Below, piece after piece: positions 1 through 9,504 of a stretch of 64,000 nucleotides of DNA (position 1 is the first letter of the stretch; every line of letters begins with the position of its first letter). The notes beneath the pieces were generated by a model. That model was not told the DNA's origin. It saw only the letters and a program-made list of their open reading frames with translations, and searched no databases. This DNA comes from Promicromonospora sukumoe. GTDB lineage: Bacteria; Actinomycetota; Actinomycetes; Actinomycetales; Cellulomonadaceae. Made by a program: the position numbers and the translations under genes. The DNA lies in contig NZ_JACGWV010000001.1 of the NCBI RefSeq assembly GCF_014137995.1, forward strand, positions 868,001 through 932,000. The letters run 5' to 3'.

Positions 1-2
1 TA

Positions 3-872
3 CTCGCCACCGGCGACGACGCGGATCGCGCCGCTCCGGGCGAGGTCGAACAGGTCGGTCAGCGCCCTGGCGTAGAGGTTGCCGGGCAGCCGGAACACGT
101 GCGGCAGCCACATGCCGGCGACCGTGCTGCTGTGGCCGAGCAGGTTGCGCAGCTCGACCGGCTTGGGCTGTTCCCGCCCCGCCATGCCGTAGAAGACGAG
201 CCGGCCGAAGGGCGCGAGCGCGGCGACGCTCTGGTCGGTCGTGGTGCCGCCGACCATGTCGAGCACGATGTCGACGCGGCCGCCGTTGGCCTCGATCAGG
301 GTCGCCGTCATGTCGTCCGCGCGAGAGTCCACGGCGACGTCCGCGCCGAGGTCGAGGGCCAGCTCGCGCTTCTCGGGGGTGCTCGCCGTCGCGACGACCC
401 GGCCGGCGCCCCAGGCCTTGGCGAGCTGCACCGCGATGGTGCCGACGCCGCCCGCGGCCGCGTGCACGACCACGGACTCACCCGGTTCGAGGTGCGCGTT
501 CTTGCGCAGCAGCACCCACGCCGTCGTGCCCTGCACCAGCATCGACAGCGCGGTGAGGTCGTCGATGTCGTCGGGGACGGGGAAGGTCATCGCGGCGTCT
601 GCGACCGCGCGCTCGGCGTACCCGCCCCCGCCGGTCAGCGCGGCGACCCGGCGTCCGTCCGGCGTGCGCCCGACCACCTCGCTGCCCGGGACGAACGGCA
701 GCGTGGTCGGCGTCTGGTAGGAGTTCTCGATCTGGTGCGTGTCGGCGTAGTTCACGCCGATGCGCGACACATCGATCAGCACCTGCCCCGGTCCCGGCGT
801 CGGCTCCGGCACCTCGACGGGCCTGAGCATCTCCGGTCCACCGAACTCGGTCACCTGTACGGCACGCATCAT
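3..872 (-). CDS. Zinc-type alcohol dehydrogenase / quinone oxidoreductase family protein (partial, C-terminus outside window)
   Basis: This is an NADPH-dependent oxidoreductase of the medium-chain dehydrogenase superfamily, closest in look to quinone oxidoreductases that reduce quinones or enones in the cytoplasm. The N-terminus (MMRAVQVTEFGGPEML) is the usual GroES-like start. The Rossmann motif HAAAGGVGTIAVQLAKAWG, about 140 residues in, is the coenzyme site, and the following VATASTPEKRELALDLGAD segment is typical of the family. I see no cysteine-rich structural zinc loop, which favours the zinc-free quinone reductase branch. There are two adjacent ATG codons (872 and 869). The gene runs off the left edge, so about 30-40 C-terminal residues are missing. 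It is divergent from xerC. The true substrate cannot be told from the sequence. Confidence 0.85.
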   Translation of the reverse strand, partial: MMRAVQVTEFGGPEMLRPVEVPEPTPGPGQVLIDVSRIGVNYADTHQIENSYQTPTTLPFVPGSEVVGRTPDGRRVAALTGGGGYAERAVADAAMTFPVPDDIDDLTALSMLVQGTTAWVLLRKNAHLEPGESVVVHAAAGGVGTIAVQLAKAWGAGRVVATASTPEKRELALDLGADVAVDSRADDMTATLIEANGGRVDIVLDMVGGTTTDQSVAALAPFGRLVFYGMAGREQPKPVELRNLLGHSSTVAGMWLPHVFRLPGNLYARALTDLFDLARSGAIRVVAGGE

Positions 873-1021
873 CGCGGTCCTCCTGCACTCGTCCGACTGC
901 ACTGTCCGACCGGCCAGTCTGGCAGAGCCGGCCACGGGGCGGCGGGGCACCGGGCGCCGGAGGGAGGGCAGCGAGCCGCGCAACGGCGGCGCGCCTTCTT
1001 CACCCCGTGCCGGTCCGACGG

Positions 1022-1027
1022 CACACT
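1022..1027 (+). promoter_or_regulatory. Possible -10 box of a leaderless xerC transcript
   Basis: CACACT matches the actinobacterial TANNNT -10 pattern except at the first base and ends 7 nt before the GTG start of xerC. No Shine-Dalgarno sequence precedes that GTG, so the mRNA may begin at the start codon. No convincing -35 box is visible. Confidence 0.3.
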
Positions 1028-1034
1028 GGCAAAC

Positions 1035-1988
1035 GTGGACCTTACCGACCTGTCCGGCTTGCCTCGGCTGCCCGAGCAGTTGTCCGACGCCGTGTCCCGC
1101 TTCGCCAGCTATCTCCACGCGCAGCGCGGGCACTCCGCCCACACGCGGCGTGCCTACGTGGCGGACGTGACCGACCTGCTGCGGTACGCGATGCGGCACG
1201 GGAGCACGAGCCTCGACGAGATCGACCTGACGCTGCTGCGCGGGTGGCTCGCGTCCCAGTCCGACCGCGGGCTCGCGCGCTCCACGCTCGCCCGCCGCGG
1301 CGCCTCGGCCCGGGCCTTCCTGCGCTGGGCGCACCGCACCGGTCTGGTCCCCGTGGACCCCTCGGCACGCCTCGCGAGCCCGAAGGTGCCGCGCACCCTG
1401 CCCACGGTGCTCGACGTCGACGCCGCCAGCCGGCTGCTCGACGGCGCCCGGGCCGCCGCGGACGAGGTGGACGAGGCCGCCCGTCCGGCGGCCCTGCGGT
1501 CCTGGGTCGCCGCGGAGCTGCTGTACGGCGCGGGCATCCGCGTGGGCGAGCTGGTGTCGGTCGACGTGGGGCACGTGGACGCGCGGGACCGGCTCGTCCG
1601 GGTGCTCGGCAAGGGCGGCAAGGAGCGGGTCGTCCCGTTCGGCATCCCGGCCGCACGGGCGGTCGACGCCTGGCTGGCCGACGGCCGCCCCGCGTTCATG
1701 ACCGCCGCCACCGGCGACGCCTTCCTCGTGGGGGAGCGCGGCGGCCGCTGGGGCCAGCGCCAGGTGCGCGAGGCCGTGCACCGGCTCGCCGCCCAGGCCG
1801 GCGTCGACGACGTCGCACCCCACGCGCTGCGCCACTCGGCCGCGACGCACCTGCTCCAGGGCGGCTCCGACCTGCGCGCCGTGCAGGAGGTGCTCGGCCA
1901 CGCCAACCTCGCGACCACCCAGCGCTACACCCACGTGGACGCCGAGCGGCTGCGCAGCGTCTACGCCCAGGCCTTCCCGCGCGCCTGA
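1035..1988 (+). CDS. xerC: Tyrosine recombinase XerC
   Basis: Site-specific tyrosine recombinase that with XerD resolves chromosome dimers at dif during division. The 317-residue length is normal for XerC. The N-terminal SAM-like core-binding domain spans about residues 17-105 and the catalytic domain about 120-310. All catalytic residues are visible: Arg169 (GAGIRVGEL), Lys193 (GKGGKER), His263 and Arg266 (HALRHSAATH), His289 (LGHANL) and the nucleophile Tyr298 (TTQRYTHV). I chose the GTG at 1035; the long open frame upstream lies opposite the oxidoreductase gene and has no family similarity. The location next to an M23 peptidase gene and rpsB is usual in actinobacteria, so this is a housekeeping Xer protein rather than a phage integrase. 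Confidence 0.93.
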   Translation: MDLTDLSGLPRLPEQLSDAVSRFASYLHAQRGHSAHTRRAYVADVTDLLRYAMRHGSTSLDEIDLTLLRGWLASQSDRGLARSTLARRGASARAFLRWAHRTGLVPVDPSARLASPKVPRTLPTVLDVDAASRLLDGARAAADEVDEAARPAALRSWVAAELLYGAGIRVGELVSVDVGHVDARDRLVRVLGKGGKERVVPFGIPAARAVDAWLADGRPAFMTAATGDAFLVGERGGRWGQRQVREAVHRLAAQAGVDDVAPHALRHSAATHLLQGGSDLRAVQEVLGHANLATTQRYTHVDAERLRSVYAQAFPRA

Positions 1989-2022
1989 CCGCGGGCGGCC
2001 GGCGGCACACTGAGTGGAGCCG

Positions 2023-2703
2023 TCACCGGTCCGGCAGCAGGACGATCGGCGGCCGGTCGAGCAGCGACAGCGGGTCGATGTAGCGCTCGCCGCGCCGCAC
2101 GCCCCAGTGCACGCAGGACCGTGGCGCGCAGTGGCCCGGCGCCGCGCCGTCGCCCGGAGGGCTTTCCACGACGCCGACCGGGGTTCCCGCGGCGACGGCG
2201 GCCCCGACCGGCACGGACGCGGCGACCGGCTCCAGGCTGGAGCGCAGACCGCCCGGGTGGGTGACCACCAGGACGCCGCGCCGCGCGACCTGCCCGGCGA
2301 AGGTCACCACGCCGGGACCGGGGGACACCACGGAGGCCCCCGCGGCGGCAGCCAGGTCGACGCCCCGGTGCCCCGCGCCCCACAGCTCCTCGGGCGGGTC
2401 GAACACGTGCTCCACGCCGGCCGGCGGGTCCACACCCGCGACCGGCGGCACGTAGCCGGTCCCGGGCGGGGCGTCCACATCGGCCCGGACCCCGACGTCG
2501 GGCCCGGTGCGCAGCGCGCCCGCGGGCGGCGCGGTCCCGAGCAGCACCAGGGCGGCCGCGAGCAGCGCCGTCAGGACGAGGGCCGGGACCCGGTGGACCG
2601 CGGAGCGGGCACGAGCGCCCGGTCCGTCGAGCCCCGGGCGGCGGCGAGCACGGTGGCGAAGGAAGGTGCGGCCCAGGAAGGTGCGGCGAGGAGGAGTCGT
2701 CAT
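2023..2703 (-). CDS. Secreted M23-family metallopeptidase (LytM-like)
   Basis: Predicted peptidoglycan endopeptidase of 226 residues, exported and acting in the wall. A basic N-terminus is followed by a hydrophobic segment (VPALVLTALLAAALVLLG, about residues 40-57), read as a signal peptide or anchor. The M23 domain spans about residues 105-215. The zinc-binding H-x3-D is visible in GHRGVDL, and the second histidine motif is degenerate (CVHWGVRRG, with one histidine). Two cysteines (GHCAPRSC) could form a disulfide after export. The gene is convergent with xerC and divergent from rpsB, a common actinobacterial arrangement. The missing first histidine of the usual HxH motif leaves open that it is a regulatory, inactive LytM-type protein. 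Confidence 0.82.
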   Translation of the reverse strand: MTTPPRRTFLGRTFLRHRARRRPGLDGPGARARSAVHRVPALVLTALLAAALVLLGTAPPAGALRTGPDVGVRADVDAPPGTGYVPPVAGVDPPAGVEHVFDPPEELWGAGHRGVDLAAAAGASVVSPGPGVVTFAGQVARRGVLVVTHPGGLRSSLEPVAASVPVGAAVAAGTPVGVVESPPGDGAAPGHCAPRSCVHWGVRRGERYIDPLSLLDRPPIVLLPDR

Positions 2704-3223
2704 GCCGTGAGCATCACCCGGCGTGACCGCCGTCGTCCGGAGGGAAAAGCCCGCCTGTGCACAACAGGCCCCGGAGCGCCCCTGTGGTCGCGCTCGTTCC
2801 CAGCCGGCGCCGTCGGGAGGGTCTCCCGGAGGTCGCCCCGACCTACCGCGACAACCCCCGGCGCGGCGGCCCGGACGGCGCGGGCGACGTCACAGCGGAG
2901 ACCTGCCGCGCGGGTCCTCGCCGCGGGACCCGGTCGGGTAGACTTCAACCCGCGACCGGCATGTGCTGCCCGTCCGGCAGGCGTCCAGCTCCGCTGACTG
3001 CCTGCCTGACAGGAAGAACACCTGGTCGACATCGCGCGTCACACCGAGTCGCGTCCGGCAGTGGTCCGGCCCCCAGGGTCGGCGTCGGGCACGACGTGGC
3101 GCCAGGGGCACCTTCACGAGAAGGCGCCGCCAACCGAACCGTGGCCCAGGCCTTACGTCCTGTGCCGCCTGAAATGCGTGCGGAGCCCCGGGTCGATCCC
3201 GGACCGCACCGAAAGGACGTGTC
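2704..3223 (+). promoter_or_regulatory. 520-bp gene-free region: divergent promoter and long rpsB leader
   Basis: I see no credible gene here. TAGACT at 2939-2944 fits an actinobacterial -10 box and would give an rpsB leader of about 270 nt. It has no clear -35 partner. The leader contains several short GC-rich inverted repeats, for example the TGCC/GGCA pair around 2967-2981. S2 autoregulates the rpsB-tsf operon through its leader in enterobacteria; whether this leader does so is inference. Confidence 0.4.
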
Positions 3224-4198
3224 ATGGCCGTCGTGTCCATGCGCCAGCTCCTCGAGAGCGGTGTCCACTTCGGACACCAGACCCGCCGTTGGAACCCGAA
3301 GATGAAGCGCTTCATCTTCACGGAGCGCAACGGCATCTACATCGTCGACCTGCAGCAGTCGCTGCACTTCATCGACAGCGCCTACGACTTCGTCAAGGAG
3401 ACGGTCGCCCACGGCGGCTCGATCCTGTTCGTCGGCACCAAGAAGCAGGCCCAGGAGCCGGTGGCCGAGCAGGCCGCGCGCGTCGGCATGCCCTACGTGA
3501 ACCACCGCTGGCTCGGTGGCATGCTCACCAACTTCACCACGGTGCACAAGCGTCTCCAGCGCCTCAAGGAGCTCGAGGAGATCGACTTCGACGACGTGGC
3601 CGCCTCGGGCCTCACGAAGAAGGAGCTCCTGGTGCTGCGCCGCGAGAAGGACAAGCTCGCGCGCACCCTCGGCGGTATCCGTGACATGGCCAAGGTTCCC
3701 TCGGCCGTCTGGATCGTCGACACCAACAAGGAGCACCTCGCGGTGGACGAGGCCCGCAAGCTGGGCATCCCCGTCGTGGCGATCCTCGACACCAACTGCG
3801 ACCCCGACATGGTCGACTACGCGATCCCGGGCAACGACGACGCGATCCGTTCCGTCACGCTGCTCACCCGCGTGATCGCGGACGCCGCCGCCGAGGGCCT
3901 CATGCAGCGCCACTCGGGTGGCAGCAAGACCGGTGCCGAGGCCGAGGCCGCCGCCGAGCCGCTGGCCGAGTGGGAGCGCGAGCTCCTGGCCGGTGACACC
4001 ACCGAGGGCACGGTCGAGACCCCGGCCGCGACCGCCGAGGGCACCGTCGACGAGGCGGCCGCCGAGGCCGCTGCCGCCGCCACCCCGGCCGCTCCGGCCG
4101 AGGTCGTGGAGGCCGTCGAGGCCGCCGAGGCCGCTCCGGCCGCCGCCCCCGAGGAGGCCGCCGTCGAGGCTGCCCCCGAGGCCGACACCGAGAAGTGA
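3224..4198 (+). CDS. rpsB: 30S ribosomal protein S2
   Basis: Structural protein of the small ribosomal subunit, needed for S1 docking and translation initiation. The start [25 protein letters not shown] is diagnostic (shown here only as [20 protein letters not shown]), and [22 protein letters not shown] and [13 protein letters not shown] are the conserved S2 blocks. The ATG has a good ribosome binding site (GAAAGGA). At 324 residues it is longer than the usual 240-280, because residues from about 240 onward form an Ala/Glu/Pro-rich acidic tail typical of actinobacterial S2. tsf follows after 105 bp that contain a strong hairpin, which may reduce tsf expression relative to rpsB. Confidence 0.98.
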   Translation: MAVVSMRQLLESGVHFGHQTRRWNPKMKRFIFTERNGIYIVDLQQSLHFIDSAYDFVKETVAHGGSILFVGTKKQAQEPVAEQAARVGMPYVNHRWLGGMLTNFTTVHKRLQRLKELEEIDFDDVAASGLTKKELLVLRREKDKLARTLGGIRDMAKVPSAVWIVDTNKEHLAVDEARKLGIPVVAILDTNCDPDMVDYAIPGNDDAIRSVTLLTRVIADAAAEGLMQRHSGGSKTGAEAEAAAEPLAEWERELLAGDTTEGTVETPAATAEGTVDEAAAEAAAAATPAAPAEVVEAVEAAEAAPAAAPEEAAVEAAPEADTEK

Positions 4199-4210
4199 CG
4201 TGCTGCGCTG

Positions 4211-4237
4211 ACCGGGCCGACCTCGGGTCGGCCCGGT
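4211..4237 (+). terminator. Hairpin between rpsB and tsf
   Basis: The perfect 12-bp inverted repeat ACCGGGCCGACC / GGTCGGCCCGGT has a 3-nt TCG loop and begins 12 nt after the rpsB stop. No T-run follows. It could be an attenuator or an RNA-stabilising stem that sets the rpsB:tsf ratio. Confidence 0.6.
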
Positions 4238-4303
4238 CGGCGCACCGTTCCTCGGGTCGTACGACCTCCCACGAACAACACGACTGCACGGAGGACCAGA
4301 ACA

Positions 4304-5143
4304 ATGGCGAACTACACCGCCGCTGACATCAAGGCGCTGCGTGAGCGGACCGGCGCCGGCATGCTCGACGTCAAGAAGGCCCTGGACGCGGCCGACGGTG
4401 ACGCCGAGAAGGCCATCGAGATCATCCGGACCAAGGGCCTGGCCCGCGCCGCCAAGCGCGAGGGCAACGCCACGTCCGAGGGTCTCGTCGCCGTCAAGGT
4501 CGAGGACACCGCGGCCGGCCAGGTCGCCACCATGATCGAGCTGAACGCCGAGACCGACTTCGTCGTCAAGAACGAGAAGTTCATCTCGCTGGCCGACGCC
4601 GTCCTGGAGGCCACCGCCGCCGCGGGTGCCGCCGACGAGGTCGCGGCCGCCGCCGCTCCCGCCGGTGAGGGCACCGTCGCCGAGCTCATCGCCGCACAGG
4701 GCGCCACGCTGGGCGAGAAGCTCGTCCTGCGCCGCGTCGCGCGCGTCGAGGGCCCGAAGGTCACGACCTACCTGCACAAGACGGCCAAGGACCTGCCGCC
4801 GTCGATCGGCGTCCTCGTCGTCACCGACGAGGCCGGCGAGGCCGTCGCCAAGGACATCGCGCAGCACGTCGCCGCGATGGCCCCGAAGTACCTCACGCGT
4901 GAGGACGTCCCGGCGGACGTCGTCGAGAAGGAGCGCGAGATCGCTCTGGAGACCTCGAAGAACGAGGGCAAGCCGGAGGCGGCGCTGCCCAAGATCGTCG
5001 AGGGTCGCCTGAACGGCTTCTTCAAGGAGGTCGTCCTGATCGACCAGCCGCTGGCGAAGGACCCGAAGACCACGGTGGGCAAGCACGTCGCCTCCGTGAA
5101 CGGTTCCCTCACCGCGTTCGTGCGTTTCCGCGTCGGTTCCTGA
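4304..5143 (+). CDS. tsf: Translation elongation factor Ts
   Basis: Guanine-nucleotide exchange factor for EF-Tu in the cytoplasm. The N-terminal UBA-like domain (ADIKALRERTGAGMLDVKKA, residues 6-25) is diagnostic. The core contains the EF-Tu contact motif TDFVVKNEKF (residues 84-93). The length of 279 residues is typical for actinobacteria. An Ala-rich linker (about residues 105-125) sits in the core, as in relatives. GGAGGACCAGAACA before the ATG provides the ribosome binding site. It is co-directional with rpsB and pyrH and probably co-transcribed with rpsB. Confidence 0.98.
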   Translation: MANYTAADIKALRERTGAGMLDVKKALDAADGDAEKAIEIIRTKGLARAAKREGNATSEGLVAVKVEDTAAGQVATMIELNAETDFVVKNEKFISLADAVLEATAAAGAADEVAAAAAPAGEGTVAELIAAQGATLGEKLVLRRVARVEGPKVTTYLHKTAKDLPPSIGVLVVTDEAGEAVAKDIAQHVAAMAPKYLTREDVPADVVEKEREIALETSKNEGKPEAALPKIVEGRLNGFFKEVVLIDQPLAKDPKTTVGKHVASVNGSLTAFVRFRVGS

Positions 5144-5154
5144 CGCAGCTCGTT

Positions 5155-5188
5155 CGGCCCGGTCCGCGCCTCGGCGCGGGCCGGGCCG
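5155..5188 (+). terminator. Hairpin terminator after tsf
   Basis: The 15-bp stem (CGGCCCGG... with one G:U pair) has a short loop 11 nt behind the tsf stop. It is GC-only with no U-tract, as is common in actinobacteria. It separates the rpsB-tsf unit from pyrH. Confidence 0.65.
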
Positions 5189-5261
5189 ACGCATACGCGG
5201 CCGGCTCCATGCAATGGGGTCGGACCGCACGCCACGCTCCGTCGGGGCGTGGCACGGCTTC

Positions 5262-5267
5262 GATACT
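5262..5267 (+). promoter_or_regulatory. Candidate -10 box for pyrH
   Basis: GATACT about 160 bp upstream of the pyrH start resembles the -10 boxes seen before other genes in this window. No convincing -35 box is present. A transcript from here would have a leader of about 150 nt. Confidence 0.3.
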
Positions 5268-5428
5268 TTCGGTGTGGCGTAGAGCGGGGCGGGCTCCTCG
5301 TCGCACCAGGGGTCTCGAGGTCGGCCCGGAGGCCTCTGCCTGACGCAGAGGTGCGTCGCCCGCGAGTCGGGCGCAGTATTCCGGGAGGGCCGGTGTCCCG
5401 GCAGTGACGATCGAAGGGTGACGGACCA

Positions 5429-6184
5429 GTGAGTGACGAGGCGACCCAGAACTTCGCGGTGGACGAGGAGGGCAAGCCGGCCCGGCGAGTGCTCCTGAAG
5501 CTGTCGGGCGAGGCGTTCGGCGGTGGGAGCGTGGGGCTGGACGCCGACGTGGTCCGACGGATCGCCAAGGAGATCGGCGTGGCGGTGCGCGACGGCGTGC
5601 AGGTCGCCATCGTCGTCGGCGGCGGGAACTTCTTCCGCGGCGCCGAGCTGAGCGTGGCCGGCATGGACCGCGCCCGCGCCGACTACATGGGCATGCTCGG
5701 CACGGTCATGAACTGCCTCGCCCTGCAGGACTTCCTGGAGCAGGCCGGCGTCAAGACGCGCGTCCAGACCGCCATCACGATGGGCCAGGTCGCCGAGCCG
5801 TACATCCCGCTGCGCGCCATCCGGCACCTGGAGAAGGGCCGCGTGGTCATCTTCGGCGCGGGCGCCGGCATGCCCTACTTCTCCACCGACACCGTGGCGG
5901 TGCAGCGCGCCCTGGAGACGGGCTGCGAGCAGGTCGTCATGGGCAAGAACGGGGTCGACGGCGTGTACGACTCCGACCCGCGCCGCAACCCGGACGCGAA
6001 GAAGCTGGACCACCTGACCTACACCGACGCCCTCGTGAACCGCCTCGGCGTCATGGACGACACCGCGCTGGCCATGTGCCGCGACAACGACGTCCAGATG
6101 CGTGTCTTCGGCATGGAGGGTGAGGGCAACGTGACCCGTGCGCTCGCCGGCGAGCCGATCGGCACGCTGATCACGACGCGCTGA
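5429..6184 (+). CDS. pyrH: UMP kinase
   Basis: Phosphorylates UMP to UDP with ATP in pyrimidine nucleotide synthesis; a hexameric cytoplasmic enzyme of the amino-acid-kinase fold. The phosphate-binding motif [12 protein letters not shown] (about residues 20-31), the glycine block VGGGNFFRG, and the ATP/UMP region [15 protein letters not shown] (about residues 170-185) are all present. The length of 251 residues is normal. The start is GTG. The order tsf-pyrH-frr is the classical bacterial cluster, with frr 104 bp downstream. Confidence 0.98.
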   Translation: MSDEATQNFAVDEEGKPARRVLLKLSGEAFGGGSVGLDADVVRRIAKEIGVAVRDGVQVAIVVGGGNFFRGAELSVAGMDRARADYMGMLGTVMNCLALQDFLEQAGVKTRVQTAITMGQVAEPYIPLRAIRHLEKGRVVIFGAGAGMPYFSTDTVAVQRALETGCEQVVMGKNGVDGVYDSDPRRNPDAKKLDHLTYTDALVNRLGVMDDTALAMCRDNDVQMRVFGMEGEGNVTRALAGEPIGTLITTR

Positions 6185-6190
6185 CCCGTG

Positions 6191-6206
6191 CGGCCCGGCC
6201 GGGCCG
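6191..6206 (+). terminator. Short palindrome after pyrH
   Basis: CGGCCCGGCCGGGCCG is a perfect 16-nt palindrome starting 7 nt behind the pyrH stop. It may act as a weak terminator or 3' end stabiliser. A -10-like TAGAGT (6247-6252) lies between it and frr, consistent with a separate frr promoter. Confidence 0.4.
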
Positions 6207-6291
6207 GGTAACGCGCGAACCTTTCGGTAGCCGGGCAAAGTGTCCGTAGAGTGGCCCCGGCACCACCCGTAGACCAACGACAGGAGCAGTG

Positions 6292-6849
6292 GTGATCGAC
6301 GAGACCCTCCTCGAAGCCGAGGAAAAGATGGAGAAGGCGATCGAGGTCGCCAAGGAGGACTTCGCGGGCATCCGCACCGGCCGCGCCAACGCCGGCATGT
6401 TCAGCAAGATCACCGTCGACTACTACGGCGCGCCCACGCCGCTGCAGCAGCTCGCGTCCTTCAACATCCCGGACGCGCGGACCGTGCTGGTCGCGCCGTT
6501 CGACAAGAGCTCGGTCCCCGCCGTCGAGAAGGCGCTGCGCGACTCGGACCTGGGTGTGAACCCGGCGACGGACGGCAACGCCATCCGCATCGTGCTGCCC
6601 TCCCTGACGGAGGAGCGTCGCCGCGACTACGTGAAGCTCGCCAAGTCGAAGGCCGAGGACTCGCGCGTCTCGGTGCGCAACATCCGCCGCAAGGCCAAGG
6701 AGACGCTGGACCGCATCGTCAAGGACGGCGAGGCCGGCGAGGACGAGGTCGTGCGCGCGGAGAAGGAGCTGGACAAGATCACCAAGAGCCACGTCGAGAT
6801 GATCGACCAGCTGCTCGCCGGCAAGGAGAGCGAGCTGCTCGAGGTCTGA
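6292..6849 (+). CDS. frr: Ribosome recycling factor
   Basis: Splits post-termination ribosomes together with EF-G. The start [20 protein letters not shown] and the conserved blocks [10 protein letters not shown] and [17 protein letters not shown] identify it. Two consecutive GTG codons are available (6289 and 6292). I prefer 6292: it gives the usual 185 residues and a 5-nt gap to AGGAG, while 6289 leaves only 2 nt. The stop overlaps the cdsA start (TGATG), so translation of the two is probably coupled. Confidence 0.97.
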   Translation: MIDETLLEAEEKMEKAIEVAKEDFAGIRTGRANAGMFSKITVDYYGAPTPLQQLASFNIPDARTVLVAPFDKSSVPAVEKALRDSDLGVNPATDGNAIRIVLPSLTEERRRDYVKLAKSKAEDSRVSVRNIRRKAKETLDRIVKDGEAGEDEVVRAEKELDKITKSHVEMIDQLLAGKESELLEV

Positions 6850-7736
6850 TGCCCGCACCGCCTCGAGACAGAACAGAGCGAGACAATGCGCACCCCGCCG
6901 TGAGCCTCGACCCCGTACCTGCCGCGAAGACGTCGCGCGCGGGCCGTAACCTGCCCGCCGCGATCCTGGTGGGCGTCGGCCTGCTCGGCGTCGTCGGCGC
7001 GTCGCTGTACTGGCGACCCGAGCCGTTCGTGCTGCTCGTGATCGTGCTGCTGTGCGCGGGGCTCTGGGAGCTGCGGCAGGCGTTCGCGCGCCGTGACCTG
7101 CGGCTGCCCATGGTCCCGCTGTTCGTGGGTGCCGCCGGCATGATCGTGTCCGCGTACCGGGGCGGTCCGGAGGCGCTGTTCGTCGCCTTCGTGCTCACCG
7201 TGGCCGCGGCCGTGGTGTGGCGGGCGCTCGACGGCTCCGGCCTCAGCGCGGTGCGGGACTCGGCGGCGGCGGTCTTCGCGGCGTCGTACCTGCCGTTCCT
7301 GGCCGGCTTCGTGGTGCTCATGCTCGCCCAGCCCGACGGCGAGATCCGCGTGGCGCTGTTCATCCTCCTGGCGGTCGCCAACGACACCGGCGGCTACATC
7401 GCCGGCGTGCTGCTCGGCCGGCACCCGCTGGCGCCGACCGTCAGCCCCAAGAAGTCCTGGGAGGGCCTGGCCGGCTCGATCGTGCTGGCCACGGTGGTGG
7501 GCGTGCTCGGCGCGGTCTACGGGCTGGGCGAGAGCCCGATCCTCGGCGTCGCGCTCGGCGTCATGACCGCCGTCACTGCCACGGTCGGCGATCTCGCCGA
7601 GTCGCTCCTCAAGCGTGACCTAGAATTGAAGGACATGGGCTCATTGCTCCCGGGGCACGGGGGCGTGCTGGACCGCCTCGACTCGCTGGTCATCACAGCG
7701 CCCTTCGTCTATCTCGTGCTCTCGGTGGTTGCCTGA
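6849..7736 (+). CDS. cdsA: Phosphatidate cytidylyltransferase (CDP-diglyceride synthase)
   Basis: Membrane enzyme that makes CDP-diacylglycerol from phosphatidic acid and CTP, the branch point of phospholipid synthesis. The 295 residues contain about eight hydrophobic helices. The C-terminal CdsA signature is visible around residues 250-280 ([23 protein letters not shown]), here quoted in part as [19 protein letters not shown]. The conserved NDTGGYIAG and [12 protein letters not shown] blocks precede it. An N-terminal polar extension of about 30 residues is common in actinobacteria. The gene overlaps frr at its start and rlmN at its stop by 1 nt each, so it lies inside an operon. Confidence 0.95.
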   Translation: MPAPPRDRTERDNAHPAVSLDPVPAAKTSRAGRNLPAAILVGVGLLGVVGASLYWRPEPFVLLVIVLLCAGLWELRQAFARRDLRLPMVPLFVGAAGMIVSAYRGGPEALFVAFVLTVAAAVVWRALDGSGLSAVRDSAAAVFAASYLPFLAGFVVLMLAQPDGEIRVALFILLAVANDTGGYIAGVLLGRHPLAPTVSPKKSWEGLAGSIVLATVVGVLGAVYGLGESPILGVALGVMTAVTATVGDLAESLLKRDLELKDMGSLLPGHGGVLDRLDSLVITAPFVYLVLSVVA

Positions 7737-8896
7737 TGAAAACTCCCCTTGCCCAGCCTGTCGTGCGTCCTTCGGACGAGACCCCGGCGATCCCGCTCCA
7801 GATGGCGCCGAAGCGCCGCGGCAAGCCGCCGAGGCACTTCGCCGACCTCACGCCCGAGGAGCGCGTGGCGTCGGTGGTCGAGGCAGGGGAGCCGGCCTTC
7901 CGGGCCAAGCAGCTCGCCACGCACTACTTCACGCACTACACGAGCGACGCCGCGCAGATGACGGACCTCCCGGCGAAGACCCGGGACTCCCTCGCTGAGA
8001 CGATGTTCCCGCAGCTCATCCGCCCCACGCGCAAGCTCGAGGCCGACGGCGGCACCACGGTCAAGACGCTGTGGCACCTGTTCGACGACGCCAAGGTCGA
8101 GTCGGTGCTCATGCGCTACCCGAACCGCACCACGCTCTGCGTGTCCAGCCAGGCCGGCTGCGGCATGGCCTGCCCGTTCTGCGCGACGGGCCAGCTCGGC
8201 CTGACCCGCAACCTGTCGACGGCGGAGATCCTGGAGCAGGTCCGCGCCGCGTTCCGCTCGCTGGCCGACGGCGAGATCCCCGGCGGCGTGACCCGGCTGA
8301 ACAACCTGGTGTTCATGGGCATGGGCGAGCCGCTGGCCAACTACAAGGCGGTCATCGAGACGGTGCGCACGCTCGTGGCGCCGCAGCCCGACGGCCTCGG
8401 CATGTCGGCCCGCAACATCACGGTGTCCACGGTGGGCCTGGTCCCGGCCATGCAGAAGCTCACCAAGGAGGGCATCCCGGTGACGCTCGCGCTGTCGCTG
8501 CACGCGCCCGACGACGACCTGCGCTCCGAGCTCGTGCCGATCAACACGCGCTGGAACGTCGACGAGACGCTGGACGCCGCGCGGAACTACTTCGAGGTGA
8601 CCGGGCGCCGCGTGTCCATCGAGTACGCCCTCATCAAGGACATGAACGACCACGGCTGGCGGGCCGACCTGCTGGGCGAGAAGCTCAACTCGCGGGGCAA
8701 GGGCTGGGTGCACGTGAACCCCATCCCGCTCAACCCGACGCCGGGCTCCATCTGGACCGCGAGCGACCGGGATGTCGAGGACGAGTTTGTGGCACGATTG
8801 CGCGGTCACGGGATCCCGACCACTATCCGTGACACCCGCGGCAGCGACATCGACGGTGCCTGCGGGCAGCTGGCGGCTGAGGAGGACGACGAGTGA
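7736..8896 (+). CDS. rlmN: Dual-specificity 23S rRNA/tRNA adenine-C2 methyltransferase RlmN
   Basis: Radical-SAM enzyme that methylates A2503 of 23S rRNA and A37 of some tRNAs. The iron-sulfur cluster motif C-x3-C-x2-C is at Cys142, Cys146 and Cys149 ([12 protein letters not shown]). Cys376 near the C-terminus (DIDGACGQL) matches the catalytic methyl-carrying cysteine. Other family blocks are [15 protein letters not shown] and [17 protein letters not shown]. The 386-residue length is normal. The start ATG shares a base with the cdsA stop, and the stop overlaps the next gene by 4 nt (GTGA). Confidence 0.97.
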   Translation: MKTPLAQPVVRPSDETPAIPLQMAPKRRGKPPRHFADLTPEERVASVVEAGEPAFRAKQLATHYFTHYTSDAAQMTDLPAKTRDSLAETMFPQLIRPTRKLEADGGTTVKTLWHLFDDAKVESVLMRYPNRTTLCVSSQAGCGMACPFCATGQLGLTRNLSTAEILEQVRAAFRSLADGEIPGGVTRLNNLVFMGMGEPLANYKAVIETVRTLVAPQPDGLGMSARNITVSTVGLVPAMQKLTKEGIPVTLALSLHAPDDDLRSELVPINTRWNVDETLDAARNYFEVTGRRVSIEYALIKDMNDHGWRADLLGEKLNSRGKGWVHVNPIPLNPTPGSIWTASDRDVEDEFVARLRGHGIPTTIRDTRGSDIDGACGQLAAEEDDE

Positions 8897-9444
8897 GTGG
8901 GATGTTCAACAGCGTGCCCGCGATGCGCACCGGGTACGACAAGGACGAGGTCGACGAGTTCTTCGAGCATGCCCGGCAGGCGTACGAGGGACGCACGGCG
9001 GACCGGCTGACGAGTGCCGACATCCAGGCCTCGACCTTCGACCTGACCCGCGGTGGGTACAACACCCACGAGGTCGACGCGGCGCTCGACCGTCTCGAGG
9101 CGGCGTTCATCGCGCGGCAGCGTGCGGAGTACGCGGCGGCGCACGGTCAGCAGGCCTGGATGAACGCGCTCGCCGAGCGTGCGCGTTCGCTGTACGGGCG
9201 GCTGGGCCGGCCGGACGGCGAGAAGTTCGCGCCCGCCGACCGGGGCTCGCAGGGGTACGACAAGGACGACGTCGACGACCTGTGCGACCGCCTGATCGGC
9301 TACTTCGACCGGCAGGAGCCGCTGACGGCCGGAGACATCCGGTCGGCGACGTTCGGCCGGGCCCGTGGGCCGGAGGCCTACGACGAGGCCTCGGTCGACG
9401 CGTTCCTGAGCCGTGCGGTGGAGGTACTGCTCGGGGTCGAGTGA
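8893..9444 (+). CDS. DivIVA-domain-motif protein, 183 aa
   Basis: A small protein with repeated DivIVA-type motifs of the kind found in actinobacterial polar-growth and division proteins. At least three copies of the pattern G-Y-x3-E-V-D are visible: [14 protein letters not shown] (about residues 14-27), [15 protein letters not shown] (about 55-69) and [18 protein letters not shown] (about 117-134), plus [16 protein letters not shown] near the end. Helical segments between them could form coiled coils, but the protein is shorter than real DivIVA/Wag31. The GTG start overlaps the rlmN stop, suggesting translational coupling. A role in pole organisation is inferred from the motif only. Confidence 0.8.
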   Translation: MSGMFNSVPAMRTGYDKDEVDEFFEHARQAYEGRTADRLTSADIQASTFDLTRGGYNTHEVDAALDRLEAAFIARQRAEYAAAHGQQAWMNALAERARSLYGRLGRPDGEKFAPADRGSQGYDKDDVDDLCDRLIGYFDRQEPLTAGDIRSATFGRARGPEAYDEASVDAFLSRAVEVLLGVE

Positions 9445-9504
9445 CTCTTCGCCCCGAGCTGCGGCACAGAGCCCGCGTCCCTCGTCCTCCGACCTGTTCG
9501 CAGG

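Noticed and set aside
99..1034. Extension of xerC to a start at position 99
   Set aside because: The extra 312 residues lie opposite the oxidoreductase gene and have no recombinase similarity; GTG 1035 gives the normal XerC length.
2916..2921. A -35 box upstream of the rpsB -10-like hexamer
   Set aside because: The sequence at the right distance (GGTCCT) does not resemble TTGACA, so only a tentative -10 is reported.
2945..6277. Long open frame on the minus strand across rpsB, tsf and pyrH
   Set aside because: It runs antisense to conserved genes, has no recognisable domains, and reflects the lack of stop codons in GC-rich DNA.
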